From: Moesziomyces globuligerus
Taxonomy: Eukaryota > Basidiomycota > Ustilaginomycetes > Ustilaginales > Ustilaginaceae
Reading direction: 5' to 3'
Length of the DNA stretch: 64,000 nt
NCBI GenBank assembly: GCA_030849465.1
Contig: JARVLF010000015.1
Location: 1,674,001-1,738,000 of the forward strand
Part shown: piece after piece, positions 1 through 10,260 of the stretch
How positions within the stretch are numbered: the first letter of the stretch is position 1
How the letters are laid out: each line of letters starts with the position of its first letter
Made by a program: the position numbers and the translations under genes
The notes under the pieces: generated by a model
The model's database searches: none
What the model was told of the DNA's origin: nothing
Seen by the model: the letters and a program-made list of their open reading frames with translations, nothing else

Positions 1-907
1 AAGCCGAGCGATCCCGCCGAAAAGCAGGAAAGGCGCAACTGCCACGAGCCCAGCCAAATTGCGCCGAAATGTTAATCATCCAGCTCCTCCGTCAGCATCC
101 CACACCCCCTTTGGCTCAGTCAGCCCAGAGCGATACAGAGCGAGAAGAGGGAAGGGCTTGAAAGAAAAAAAGGCTGAGAGTCCGAACCGCTTGGATCGAT
201 GAGGCCGGACGAGGTGAGCGGAACGGAAGTGATGCAGTTTGCCGCGGAAACAGCGGAAGCAACAGCGGCTTCAGGGTCCAGCGGCTCGGCGCAAGCGCGG
301 AAGCAAGCAAATCAGAGACGCGCGCGCGCCGCTTGCAAAAGCGCTCAGCCAGCCGCGTTTGCCATGGCCAGAGCGAGCGAGGTGGAGGAAGAACCGGCCT
401 CGATGGTACGACATCGCCTCGAGCTCGACTGTTGCTCTTTGCCGCTAACGTCCGGCCCACCATCCTTCACGCCTTTTTTTGTTTGGCAAAGGCTCGCTCT
501 CTCGCATACGCTCAAGCTGCGGCCACGCGCTCTCTAGACGCTAGTAGCCATCACCCTCGCTCCGCAACCACAGCGACGCGACTCGACGCGCTTCCGCCCC
601 GCGTTTTCGAGCGACTCGGTCTCTCCTTCACCAACATCGTCACAGGATCCTCCCACTACGACCTGTCGGTAGCCTACGCCGACACCTAGCCATCAACACC
701 CGAGCAAGACCACTCCAGACGAAACCTCGTCCATGCCAATGCGATCGTCCGTAGCGCGGCCCTAGCCATGACCAGCCCATGACCAGCCCGACGAGAACGT
801 CCGCCCCAGTCGATTCCGCTCCCGCAAGCCCTTTCCTTATCGCTTAGCCGACCCCCGTCGCCACAACAACTCCGACTACAAGGCTCATCGCACTCTAGCA
901 CACGACG
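1..907. other. Intergenic, 5' flank of the SNF2/RING gene
   Basis: No convincing gene is seen. Short open frames on both strands are low-complexity R/S/A-rich and match no family. The stretch holds the upstream and 5' leader region of the gene starting at 908, with a pyrimidine-rich tail before the start codon. Confidence 0.5.
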
Positions 908-1594
908 ATGTCCGAGACAGAGCGCAAGGCCGACGTGCTCGAGGAGATCGACGACCCCTCCGATCTGCTCTCCAAGCCACTCGAGCCGCTCCCGCTCGTT
1001 CCGCCACCTTCGGACACCCACTCGAACCCACACGCCTCTCCACAGAGAGCAAGACAGCTGCCTCCTGGATTCGGCACAGCGCCCACAAACACTCGCGCTA
1101 CGGAGTCCGGCCCTTCCCGTCCTACAATATGGAATCCCAACGCCGCCCGCTCCCAGGCTGCCGCTTCGAATCCACCACCGCAACCCAGCTCGGCCCACAA
1201 CAGCCTCGTCATTGACGGCAGCGGAGCACGCGTGCCGACCCAGTTCCTCGACTCGCGCGGTGGCTTCTCCCGTCCAGAGGTGCCGTATCCCGCTGCCTCC
1301 ATACCCGGAGCGTATCCAGAGACCGGAGTGCAGAACCCCGCGCCCGTCTCACAACGAAACGCAAAGCCGCCCACGGCCCCAGCTCTTGGGACGGCTATCG
1401 ACTTAACCCTCAGCAGCGATGAAGAGGACGACGACAAAGACCGCAAACCCGCAGCGTCCACCTCCAACGGCAAGGCAGCCGCGCATCCCGCTCTGACCCT
1501 GCCGCGCGGTAACGGGATCGCATCTTCCGCTCCGGAGTCTGCACTGGCCTCTTCTTCTTCCTTGGACTCTAAAGCAGTCGTTCCGATCGACGAT

Positions 1595-1626
<32 letters not shown>

Positions 1627-4600
1627 CGACGAGCCCGTCATCGTCTCGCACAAACGTCCCAGTCCCGAGGAGTTCGAGATCGACCACGTCAAGTCAAACG
1701 CCATCGTCTGCGCCGGCCTCATCAACGCCGTCGTCCTCTGCATGCACGGTCTCCCGCCCTCGCTCACCTATCCCGGCTCCATCGCTCAGGACCCTCCCGA
1801 GGATCCCAACTACAGCCGCGAGAACTGGCCTTCCGCAACGCACTACTGGACCGAAAAGGGGTACAGGCCGCTCATCCTCTCCCTCGCCAATCCCGTCAAC
1901 ATGCCCCCCTCGACCCGCACGCTGCCAGGCGGATGGTCCTACACCGCTATGCCTCCCGCACGACCCGATATCAACGTCAGCGCCATCATTCCACCGCTCG
2001 CCTCCTACCCGCACCTTTCGCGCGAAGACGCCCTCGCTCAGGGCCACACGGTAGCGCCTTCCTTTGGCTCGCTCGCCGAAAAGTACGTCACCGCCATGGA
2101 GCCGCTGCTGCGTCGCAACATGATCCGCGCCGAGACTCGCTCGCGCTTGGTGCCCGTCGGCCGCGCGCAGAACTTTCTGCATTATCTCGAGATCCTCGTC
2201 TTCACCAGAAGACCCGACCTCAACGTCGTCTCGGAACGCCTGGCCGCATGCGGCATCCAGCTCGAGCATCCTCCCTCGTACCATCCGGAGGACTATCCGA
2301 CCGAGCCTCAGTACAGCAACCCGCACAATCCACCCGCAGGTGGGACGCGCAACGACCCCGGCATGTACAACGGCATCTACCGCGGCGCCGGCATCGGCAC
2401 CAGCGTCCAGAACCGCGAGCTGACCGAGAAGGAGAAGAAGGCGCAGGTCGACGCGATCTACAGCAGCATCCGCAGCGGCGAGGAGCTCGCCGCGGTCGAG
2501 CCGGTCAAGCTCATCTCGACGCGCTTGTTACAGCACCAGAAGCAGGCGCTCGGCTTCTTGCTCAACCGGGAGAAGGACCGGCGCTGGCCCGAGCTTCTGG
2601 TCGAGCGCGACGCTGATGATGCGGAGGAGAAGGAGGACGCGACCAAGGCGGACAAGAAGGGCAAGAAGGCGACTTCGGGCTCGAGCACTGACGCCAAATC
2701 GGACGCAAAGAAGAAGGACGCAGACGACGACTCGATCTCGCTCTGGAAGGTGCGCAAGGGCATGAACGGCAAGGTGCGCGCGTGGCGCAATCTCATCACC
2801 AGCAGAGAGACGCTCACGCAGCCCCGCGTCTGCCGCGGCGCGATCCTCGCCGACGATATGGGCCTCGGCAAGACCATCACGACGCTCGCGCTCATCGCCC
2901 ATACGCTCCCGGAGGCCAAGGCGTTTGGGGCGAGCCGGGTAGAGCGGGATGCGGGTACCGAACTGCTGCTCGCCATGCAGCCCCACAGCGCTGCGGAGGG
3001 GGGTTCTCCGAGCAGGACCAAAGCAGAAGGGCCGCAGGATGGCAACGGCAGAACGGGCAAATTGAAGCGGCGCGCGAGCGAGTCGTCGTTCGACAGCGCA
3101 GAGAACTACAACGAGCTGGACGAGGACAGCGACGAGGGACCGTCGATGTCGCTCAATGTTCACAATGCGCCGCCAGCTGCCAAACCCGAGGGCGCCAAAG
3201 GCCGCAAGGCGAAGAAGGAGAAGGTCGATCCGGAGGTCTTGCGGCGCCAGCATCTCGAGCGCCGCAGCCGCGCCACGCTCATTGTCTGTCCGCTGTCGGT
3301 CGTCTCGAATTGGGAGGAGCAGTTCAAGGAGCACTGGACCAGGAAGAAGCGGCCGTCGATCTACATCTACCACGGCCCGTCGCGCGCCACCAATGTCAAG
3401 TGGATCGCCGACCACGACATTGTGCTGACGACCTACTCGACGCTCGGCTCGGAATTCTCCAACCAGTCCACCTGGGTCGCGGACGACAGCAAGGCCGACG
3501 GCAAGAAGCGCGGCAAGAAAGGCGCCGACTCGGACGACGAGGACCCGGACGATGAGGACGACGAGATCTTCCTCGTCAATGGCAACGGCATCCCGCTCGA
3601 GGATCGCGCCAAGAAGGGCAAGAAGCGCAGGCGCAAGCCGGCCAAGGAGGCCTTGAATCCGCTGCAGCGCATCGAGTGGTTCCGCGTCGTGCTCGACGAG
3701 GCGCACCAGATCAAGGGCGCGGGCACGTGGCAGTCCAAGGCGGCGTGCAACCTCACGGCGCAGCGCAGGCTCTGCCTCACGGGCACGCCGATCCAGAACA
3801 CGATCGACGACCTCTTTGCGCTGGTCAAGTTTCTGCGCCTGGATCCGTTTACGGACCGCGCCATGTGGAACGAGTTTTGCGGCCACCGCGAGTCGAACGG
3901 GCTCAAGTCCAAGAGCAAGGAGGAGGAGCCGATCGACTCGGCCAACCTGGGCCACGTGCAGATCCTGATGAAGTTTCTGGCGCTGCGGCGGCAGAAGACG
4001 ACCAAGACCGCCGACGGCAAGCCGCTGCTCTCGCTGCCGCCCAAGCTGAGCAAGACCGAGTACCTCGAGTTTGAAGAGTCGGAGAAGGCGCGCTACCAGG
4101 CGCTGCACAACCGCTACCGCGAGGAGTTTGAGGAGATGATGGCGGGCGATACGGTCAACAACAACTATGCGACGATCCTGCACGAGATCCTCAACCTGCG
4201 CATGACGTGCGACCATCCGTCGATGGTCGATGCCAGCAAGGACGCCAAGCGCAGGGCGGCGGGAGCGGATCTGTCCGAAGCCATCAAGCAGGATGGGCTG
4301 AGCCGCGAGCGCGCGGCGGTGCTCTTCCTCCTCTTCCGCGACAGCGAGATGGCCTACTGCTCCGAGTGCCAGGCCGACGTGTCGGCGGGTGCTGATCGAG
4401 AGGCGCGCGACGAGGCGCGCGATCTGGCCGACGCGCTCGACGCGGCCGCTTCGCACGACCGCGATGGCAGCAGGTCGGCCAAGCGCGTCAGGACCGAGGC
4501 GAGGTCGGAGGCGACCTCGGCCGCCCTGTCGCGCGACGGGCTCGAGACGCCCGCGGACGGCGCACCGAGGCCGGTGCTGACGCGCTGCCAGCATCTGTTC

Positions 4601-5722
4601 TGCGCGCCGTGCTTCCGCAGGCTGATCGGATGTCCGTGGCCCGACGTGAGCGCGCAGGACGTCGGCCACTGCCCGACGTGCAGCTACGCGCTCAAGCTCG
4701 CCATCGATGCGGTCGAGTTGCATCCCTCGGACTTTGTCGGGCTCAACGACGATCAGGCCGAGAGGATGGCGGATGGCGAGGCGGGGTCGGACGACGAGTG
4801 GGGTCCGGGCAAGGGCAAGGCGAGAGGCAAGGAGGAGGCGGAAGACGACTTCGACTGGAGCGGCGACGAGCGAAGGAGCTCGAGGGCCAAGGCGCCGCGC
4901 AAGAATGGCGCGACGGCGGCGGGCGACTTGGACGTCCGGCGCGGCGACCTCTCGCTCGAAGGGCGGAAGGACGTGTCGACCAAGATCCGCGCGCTGATCA
5001 CGGATCTGCTGCCGTTCTCCAAGTGCAATCCGCACTCTGCGCTGTACGATCCGACGGCGCCGCGGCTGGTGCATGTGGATCCGACGACGTCGGACGATGC
5101 GCAGGTGCGCGCGGTCGAGGAGCCGGTGGTGGTGGTGCAGCGGCCGCCGCTGGGCGTGCGCGGTGGCGGGCTGCTGGGCAAGCTCGACTCGACGATGGAG
5201 GCGATCGACGCGTACGAGCCGGTCAAGAGCGTCGTGTTTTCGCAGTGGACCAAGATGCTGGACCGCATCCAGAAGTCGTTGGCGATCACGGGCATCCGCA
5301 TGACGCGGCTCGACGGCACGATGAAGCGCACCGACCGTTCGGCAGCGCTCGAGGCGTTCAAGACGGATGCGAGCATCGAGGTGCTGCTCGTCTCGCTGAG
5401 GGCGGGCGGTACGGGCCTCAACCTCGTCACCGCCTGCCGGGCGTATCTGATGGATCCGTACTGGAATCCGGCGGTGGAGAACCAGGGCTTGGACCGCGTG
5501 CATAGGATGGGCCAGACCAGACCCGTCGTCACCACAAAGTACATCATGCGCCACAGCATCGAGGAGAACATGCTCCGTCTGCAGAAGCGCAAGATGATGC
5601 TCGCCGAAAAGGTCGGCTCCAAGCGCCAGATCGGCGTTCAGAGCGTCCAGCAGAGGAGAGAGGAGAGGAGGGAGGAACTCAAGATCCTCTTCGGCACCTC
5701 AAACGGTGGCGTCGACCTCTAG
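908..5722 (+). CDS. SNF2-family DNA translocase with embedded RING finger (Uls1/Rrp/HLTF-like)
   Basis: A 1604-residue protein expected to act in the nucleus as an ATP-driven DNA translocase and probable ubiquitin or SUMO-targeted ubiquitin ligase. Seen: a disordered N-terminus with a SUMO-interacting-type motif (IDLTLSSDEEDD, about residues 164-175) and a run of about 15 Asp; Walker A DDMGLGKT at about 649-656; DEAH box at 930-933; a C3HC4 RING from C1151 (CSEC) to C1258 (CPTC) lying between the two helicase lobes; and helicase-C motifs from about 1440 (VVFSQW, LRAGGTGLN, DRVHRMGQTR). A RING between the lobes is diagnostic of the Rad5/Rad16/HLTF/Uls1 group. No HIRAN domain was recognised, and the SUMO-binding motifs favour an Uls1 or fission yeast Rrp1/Rrp2 role over Rad5. 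The RING loop between the first two cysteine pairs is 72 residues, unusually long. Single exon; the start at 908 is the first ATG of the frame. Confidence 0.88.
1588..1632 (+). repeat. GAC/GAT trinucleotide microsatellite coding poly-Asp
   Basis: About 15 consecutive Asp codons (mostly GAC, some GAT) inside the SNF2/RING gene. It encodes an acidic run just after a hydrophobic VVPI, so it could also form a SUMO-interacting patch. Length polymorphism is likely. Confidence 0.85.
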
Positions 5723-6269
5723 GTATAGCCAGAGGAGCAAGCGTGCAATCTAGATTGCTTTCCGCCCCATCGTGTGGGTGTGGTGTGCGGACAAGGTGCG
5801 AGAACGTCGTGTGAGGATACGGTGTGTGAGAATACGGTGTGAGAACACGGTGTGAGAACACGGTGTGAGAACACGGTGTGAGAACGCCGTGTGAGAACGC
5901 GGTGTAAGAGAACGCCGTGTGAGAGGATATGGTGTGAGTACGCGGTGTGAGAACACGGTACGAGTGGATGTGATGACGGGTCTTGGCTGGATGATGTCGA
6001 GCCGGGGGGAAAGGGGGGAGGCGAGAGTGGACTGCGACACGGGCGGACGTGTCACCGGGCTTTGCACGTCGGCACAGACGAGCACAGACGAGAGAGGGGA
6101 CGGTGATGACGCTGCGAGCGCGGAGAAGAAGGCCATCTGCTGCCCGCGTTGGCCAGCAAGAGTGCAGGAGCGTCGGCGACACGGGTTGGATGAGTGCGGG
6201 CTGAGACAGAGCAGGGGAACAGGCGTGGTATTGCAATTCTACATCTACACTGTATCCTACATCTAGCAT
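5723..6269. other. Convergent 3' intergenic region with minisatellite
   Basis: The space between the stop codons of the SNF2/RING gene (+) and the MTA phosphorylase gene (-). It contains the 13-bp tandem repeat annotated separately; the remainder shows no gene. Confidence 0.6.
5801..5962 (+). repeat. 13-bp minisatellite, about 12 degenerate copies
   Basis: Tandem units close to AGAACACGGTGTG. The three central copies are identical and the outer copies drift (AGAACGCCGTGTG, AGAATACGGTGTG); three units carry 2-bp insertions. The array lies about 80 bp past the SNF2/RING stop codon, in noncoding convergent space. Confidence 0.92.
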
Positions 6270-7220
6270 CTACTCCTGGGCGAACCAGGGGTGGAGGAAC
6301 CTGATGTTGTCCCTTGCCTTTTGGCTGACGACGCTGGGTTTGGTCATGATGCTCCAACGCATCGAGTCCTTGATGGCCTTGACCGCCTCGCTGTCCTCGC
6401 TCTGCACGAGCGGATAGATGGCATCGAGGAGGGTTGTGGTGACGAGGTTGCTGGCTGCGACGTTGGCCTTGAGGCTCTCGAGCACCTCTGCGACGTTGAC
6501 AGCGGCGCTAGCGGGGCGCCAGGCGTCGTAATCCGTAGCGGTGGCGATGAGAACGTAGCTTACCTCGGCTTCGCGCGCGAGCTTGGCTTCGGGGAGTACG
6601 GACATGTTGATGATATCTCCACCCCAAGCTCGGTACATGAGCGACTCTGCACGCGTGCTGAACTGCGGTCCCTCCATGCAGACCACCGTCTTGCCCTCGT
6701 GCACCTTGACCTCGGAGTGCTGGGCAAGCGTCTGAGCGACGACCTTGGCCACCTGAGGACGGAGGATTTCGCAAAACGGATCTCCGAATCCAGCATGTGC
6801 CACCACATTCTCCTCGTCTCCGAAGCCAAAGTAGCTCGCTCGACGCACGCCCTTGGTACGGTCGATGATCTGGGAGGGGATGACAAAGTCCTTGGGCGCG
6901 ATCTCCTCGCGCAGACTACCTACTGCCGAGAAGGCGAGGATCGCACGCACACCCAGATGCTTGAGCGCCGCGATGTTGGCGAGGTTCGGCACGTTGGATG
7001 GCAGAATAGCATGGTCACGACCGTGACGAGCGAGGAAGGCGACGTGGTTGCCCGAAGCCGTCTTGGCGATGGTGATCGGCGACGAGGGTGCACCCCAGGG
7101 CGTACGCACGTTGAGCTCGGCGACGGGCGCGATCGAATCGAGACGGTACAGCCCCGAACCGCCGATGACACCCAGCAGAATGGGCGCGCCAGTCCAGCTG
7201 TCGAGTACGGGAACAGACAT
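6270..7220 (-). CDS. MEU1: S-methyl-5'-thioadenosine phosphorylase (MTAP)
   Basis: Cleaves 5'-methylthioadenosine with phosphate to adenine and methylthioribose-1-phosphate in the methionine salvage pathway fed by polyamine synthesis. Family motifs are intact and in order: GVIGGSGLY near the N-terminus, RHGRDH, NVPNLANIAALK, GSLREEI, IDRTKG, MEGPQFSTRAES, INMSVLPEAKLAREAE and TDYDAW. From the ATG at 7220 (MSVPVLDSW) the protein is 316 residues, a little longer than the human enzyme. The frame stays open upstream to an ATG at 7280, which would add about 20 Arg/Ser/Thr-rich residues resembling a mitochondrial presequence. I chose 7220 because the domain begins directly after it. Single exon. 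Confidence 0.93.
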   Translation of the reverse strand: MSVPVLDSWTGAPILLGVIGGSGLYRLDSIAPVAELNVRTPWGAPSSPITIAKTASGNHVAFLARHGRDHAILPSNVPNLANIAALKHLGVRAILAFSAVGSLREEIAPKDFVIPSQIIDRTKGVRRASYFGFGDEENVVAHAGFGDPFCEILRPQVAKVVAQTLAQHSEVKVHEGKTVVCMEGPQFSTRAESLMYRAWGGDIINMSVLPEAKLAREAEVSYVLIATATDYDAWRPASAAVNVAEVLESLKANVAASNLVTTTLLDAIYPLVQSEDSEAVKAIKDSMRWSIMTKPSVVSQKARDNIRFLHPWFAQE

Positions 7221-7539
7221 CGTGCGAAGTCGAGGATGGAGCACAGAGGTGGTGGTGGACAGGCGCCGGACAAGCGACATGCAATGGTGCACAAGGTGGT
7301 GGGACAAGTCGGAAGCCGGCCAGGAAGATTGTCCAGAGTGGTTGGTGCGCACGTCATTTTTTTAGACTGGCTTTTTCTTTTGTTTCCAACGCAAACGTGC
7401 CGCTCTCGACTCGTGCTCCTGCTCCGCACGCCAACACGTGCTACCATCACAGCAGCCGTGCTCGCCTCGACACGATGACCAGCTGCGATAAGTCGGCGAT
7501 GCTGTGCGAATGGGGTATTCAATTGCAGATGCGCAAAGA

Positions 7540-9963
7540 CTACTCGTCTATCTCCTTCTCTTCCTCTTCCTCCTCCTCCTCCTCCTCATCCTCTTCCTCG
7601 TCATCGTCGTCGTCGGCGTCTTCGACAGCGAGCGCGCTGAAGAGCGAGGCGGTGGAGCCGGCCACCTCCTCGACCTCGTCGTCGGATTCGGACGCATAGT
7701 CGGCGGTGCCAAAGTCGAACCTGACCTTGCGTGCGATCTCGGCCTCATCCTCACTGCCTTCCTCGTGCACCTCCTCCTCGTCCTCCTTGTGAGCATCTTC
7801 GTCCTCGTCGTCTGGATTGGGGGCCGTGAGCAGATCTTCAGCACCTGCATCTGCCTCCTTCGGCACCTGGTCCTGGATCCAGATCCCATCCTCGCCCGCA
7901 TCCGGCTCTGCAGTCGGAGGTCGGAAGGCCCACTTGATCCTCCCCTCGGCAACGGCACGCATGACGAGGTTGCCCGCTCGGTTCACATCCCACCTGTTGG
8001 CCTTGGCCGTCTTGTAGCCGTACCTCCTCGCCACCGCCTCGAGCACCTTGACCGCCGTCCACTCGCCTTCCTCCTCCCCCTGCTGAGCATCGTCCTCGGG
8101 AGGGTAGTCGAGGGCAAGGACGCGCTCGAGCGGCAGGTGCTGGGCGACGAAGCGGATGCACGACGAGATGGCCTGCACCTGCGAGATGGCGAGCACGCCG
8201 CCGAGCACCTGCATCTCCATCCCGATCAGGCTGGGAAACACGAGCCCGGGCGAATCGCACAGCCGGATCTGTCCCCGGTGACTCTCTTCGCCCAGCGCCC
8301 GTGTCGCGGGCGCGGGAGAAGGCGAGTCGCGCAGCGGGACGAGAAAGTGCGTCTGGAAATGCTTGGTCTTGCCTGGCGTCTTGGAGGCCCGTACCACCTT
8401 GGAGCCGAAGAGCGCGTTCAACAGACTCGACTTACCCACGTTCGGTTGCCCGATCAGCCCCACCGTCAGATACGGCAGTGGCTGACGACCCGTCTTGCTC
8501 TTTCCTTCGTCCTGCGCCGCTTCGGCATCCGCGGCTGGCGGCGCTTCTTCTGCTTGTTCCTGCTGCGAGGCTTGTGCGGGTTCGTGAGCGTCGGTGGATT
8601 CGAAGCCCTCGGTGTGGAGCTGAACGCGGCGCTCGACGCCTTCCCAGTCAGTGTCGGTCGCGCACGGTGGGACCCAAGCCTTTCTCTTTGCTTCGTCCTC
8701 GCGCACTGGCTTGGGGGGCGTGATGAGCTCGCCGTGCGCCTTTTTGAGTGCGGAGAACAGATCCGCGCGCGACTTCGGCGAGAGGTAGGGCGCGAACCTC
8801 GTGCGCGCACCCTGGCCCTCCATCCGCTCAAGCTTTGCGTAGCTCTCGGTAGCGACGACCTCCCAGCTTGGGAATCTCTCTTTGAGGTACGCGCGCCAGG
8901 CATCGACGATGTGGCGAGGCACAATGTCGGCCTTGGTGAGCACGACGACGACCTTGAGGCGCATGTAGCGTTCGAGAAAGCCGACGAGACTCGGGGGCAG
9001 GTGGAGGAGCGGACATCGAGCGTCGGCAAGGACGCAGACGAGATCGCTGCGCTCGCAGACGCGCCAGAGCTGACGATACACTTCGATGTTGCGCTCGTAC
9101 AGGCTGCCGATCATTGAGGTGCCGGGCGTGGGGCAGTCGGCGACGAGCTGCGCAATGGTATCTGCTGATGCGATGCTCGCCACCATGCGGCTACCACCCA
9201 TCGAAGGAGCCGGGGCGAAGGCGGCCTTGTCGGAGGAGCGCGTGTGCGCCTCGAGACCCGAGAAGAGCGGCGACGAGGTGAAGAAGGCGCGCTCGACTAC
9301 GGCGTCGGTCTTGCGCAGCCACTGGCGGAAGACTTCGGCCTCCTGGGCGAGCACGGTCTTGGTGTCCATGTCGGTGCGCCACTTGGGACGCTTTGGCAGA
9401 CGCAGCTCGCCTGTCTCCTCGATGCCGTTCACCTCGTCGTCCGCATCTGTCGAGGCGTCGGCTTCGTCCGAGGAGGAGTCATCGGCAGGCTGAGAGGGCT
9501 TATCGAGCCAGCCGGCGAGCGGATGCGACGCGCGCTGCTGCTCGCTGGAAGCCTGCTGGTCTAGGATGCGCTGGTGATTCTCGGCGCGTGCACGGCCGAA
9601 GCGCGAGTAGTCAAAGTGGGCGAGCTGGGCAGGCACGGGGCGATGCAGCTGAGCGTAGGAGGCGAGGATGTTGAGACGCTCGAGCACGGGCGGCGAGAGC
9701 TTGGAGAAGGCCGACTCCTCGAGCTGGACGGTGCGTCTGCGTGATTCAAAGGCGGCTTGCTGCTCTGGTGGCAGCAGGCTCGATCTGCCGAGCCGACCGC
9801 CTCCTCCGCCCGCTGCTGCGCCGCGGCCGCGACCGCGCCCGCGCCCTCGACCTCCTCGTCCGCCGCGGCCACCACGTCCAGCGGCTTGGTCGGCGTCGGG
9901 ATCGGAGCCCGAGGTGCCTCTGCGCAGCTTTGCCTTCTGCGCTTTGGAAGGCTTCTTGACCAT
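7540..9963 (-). CDS. Circularly permuted GTPase, GNL1/YlqF-related (HSR1-MMR1)
   Basis: A predicted GTPase of the permuted class that acts in ribosome assembly or nucleolar export. The permuted order is visible: G4 as LTKAD (about residue 340), then G1 GQPNVGKSS (about 503), then G3 CDSPG (about 568). The N-terminus MVKKPSKAQKAKLRR is the basic start typical of GNL1. It is followed by an Arg/Gly repeat of about 30 residues (RGG-box-like), which I do not know from other GNL1 proteins. The tail is a long Asp/Glu run encoded by GAG/GAA/GAC repeats. G4 has Thr where most relatives have Asn, so nucleotide specificity deserves a check. The start at 9963 has the basic family N-terminus; the frame is open upstream as far as the retrotransposon LTR, but no better ATG exists. 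The 807-residue length exceeds human GNL1, mainly from disordered inserts. Confidence 0.88.
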   Translation of the reverse strand: MVKKPSKAQKAKLRRGTSGSDPDADQAAGRGGRGGRGGRGRGRGRGRGAAAGGGGGRLGRSSLLPPEQQAAFESRRRTVQLEESAFSKLSPPVLERLNILASYAQLHRPVPAQLAHFDYSRFGRARAENHQRILDQQASSEQQRASHPLAGWLDKPSQPADDSSSDEADASTDADDEVNGIEETGELRLPKRPKWRTDMDTKTVLAQEAEVFRQWLRKTDAVVERAFFTSSPLFSGLEAHTRSSDKAAFAPAPSMGGSRMVASIASADTIAQLVADCPTPGTSMIGSLYERNIEVYRQLWRVCERSDLVCVLADARCPLLHLPPSLVGFLERYMRLKVVVVLTKADIVPRHIVDAWRAYLKERFPSWEVVATESYAKLERMEGQGARTRFAPYLSPKSRADLFSALKKAHGELITPPKPVREDEAKRKAWVPPCATDTDWEGVERRVQLHTEGFESTDAHEPAQASQQEQAEEAPPAADAEAAQDEGKSKTGRQPLPYLTVGLIGQPNVGKSSLLNALFGSKVVRASKTPGKTKHFQTHFLVPLRDSPSPAPATRALGEESHRGQIRLCDSPGLVFPSLIGMEMQVLGGVLAISQVQAISSCIRFVAQHLPLERVLALDYPPEDDAQQGEEEGEWTAVKVLEAVARRYGYKTAKANRWDVNRAGNLVMRAVAEGRIKWAFRPPTAEPDAGEDGIWIQDQVPKEADAGAEDLLTAPNPDDEDEDAHKEDEEEVHEEGSEDEAEIARKVRFDFGTADYASESDDEVEEVAGSTASLFSALAVEDADDDDDEEEDEEEEEEEEEEKEIDE
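7547..7610 (-). repeat. Acidic-codon microsatellite in GNL1 tail
   Basis: On the plus strand this reads as imperfect CTC/TTC/GTC triplets. It encodes the Glu/Asp C-terminal tail of the GTPase and is a low-complexity tract prone to length change. Confidence 0.7.
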
Positions 9964-10120
9964 GGTGATGTGCTTGGATGATGGCGCAGAGTCGAGGTGG
10001 AAGTTTCCGGTTGGAGCGACTCTTGTCAAAAAATGCAAATGACCAACACCTCCACTTTTGCGCACCGCACCTTTTTGTTTGATCGAAGGGCGACAACATA
10101 ATCTGGCCGGGAGCAAGAAT

Positions 10121-10124
10121 GGAC
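10121..10124. repeat. Target-site duplication GGAC, left copy
   Basis: GGAC directly precedes the left LTR (TGTTGTCGAG...) and recurs directly after the right LTR at 15602-15605. A 4-bp duplication is expected from Ty3/gypsy-type integration. Confidence 0.85.
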
Positions 10125-10245
10125 TGTTGTCGAGCACGCGTCGAGTCAGCCGGGGCAAGGGGATTGTAGTTGAATTACAAGGGGACGCGCGTCGAGCGCG
10201 TCTAGAAATGCGCGTCGAGCGCGTCTAGAAATGAGGCATAATACA
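10125..10245 (-). repeat. 3' LTR of the retrotransposon
   Basis: 121 bp beginning TGTTGTCGAG and ending ATAATACA on the plus strand. It is identical to the other LTR except T at 10165 (G at 15521). It contains a 23-bp direct duplication (GCGCGTCGAGCGCGTCTAGAAAT twice, each shown in positions 10196-10241 or so). TG...CA ends are present. Confidence 0.96.
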
Positions 10246-10258
10246 CCCTCCCTCCCTT
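10246..10258 (-). other. Polypurine tract
   Basis: On the element's strand the sequence AAGGGAGGGAGGG lies immediately before the 3' LTR. It is the expected primer for plus-strand DNA synthesis and confirms both orientation and the LTR boundary. Confidence 0.93.
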
Positions 10259-10260
10259 AA

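Noticed and set aside
2528..5554. A 1008-codon minus-strand frame opposite the SNF2/RING gene
   Set aside because: Arg/Ala/Leu-rich shadow caused by GC-biased third positions of the real gene on the other strand; no motif of its own.
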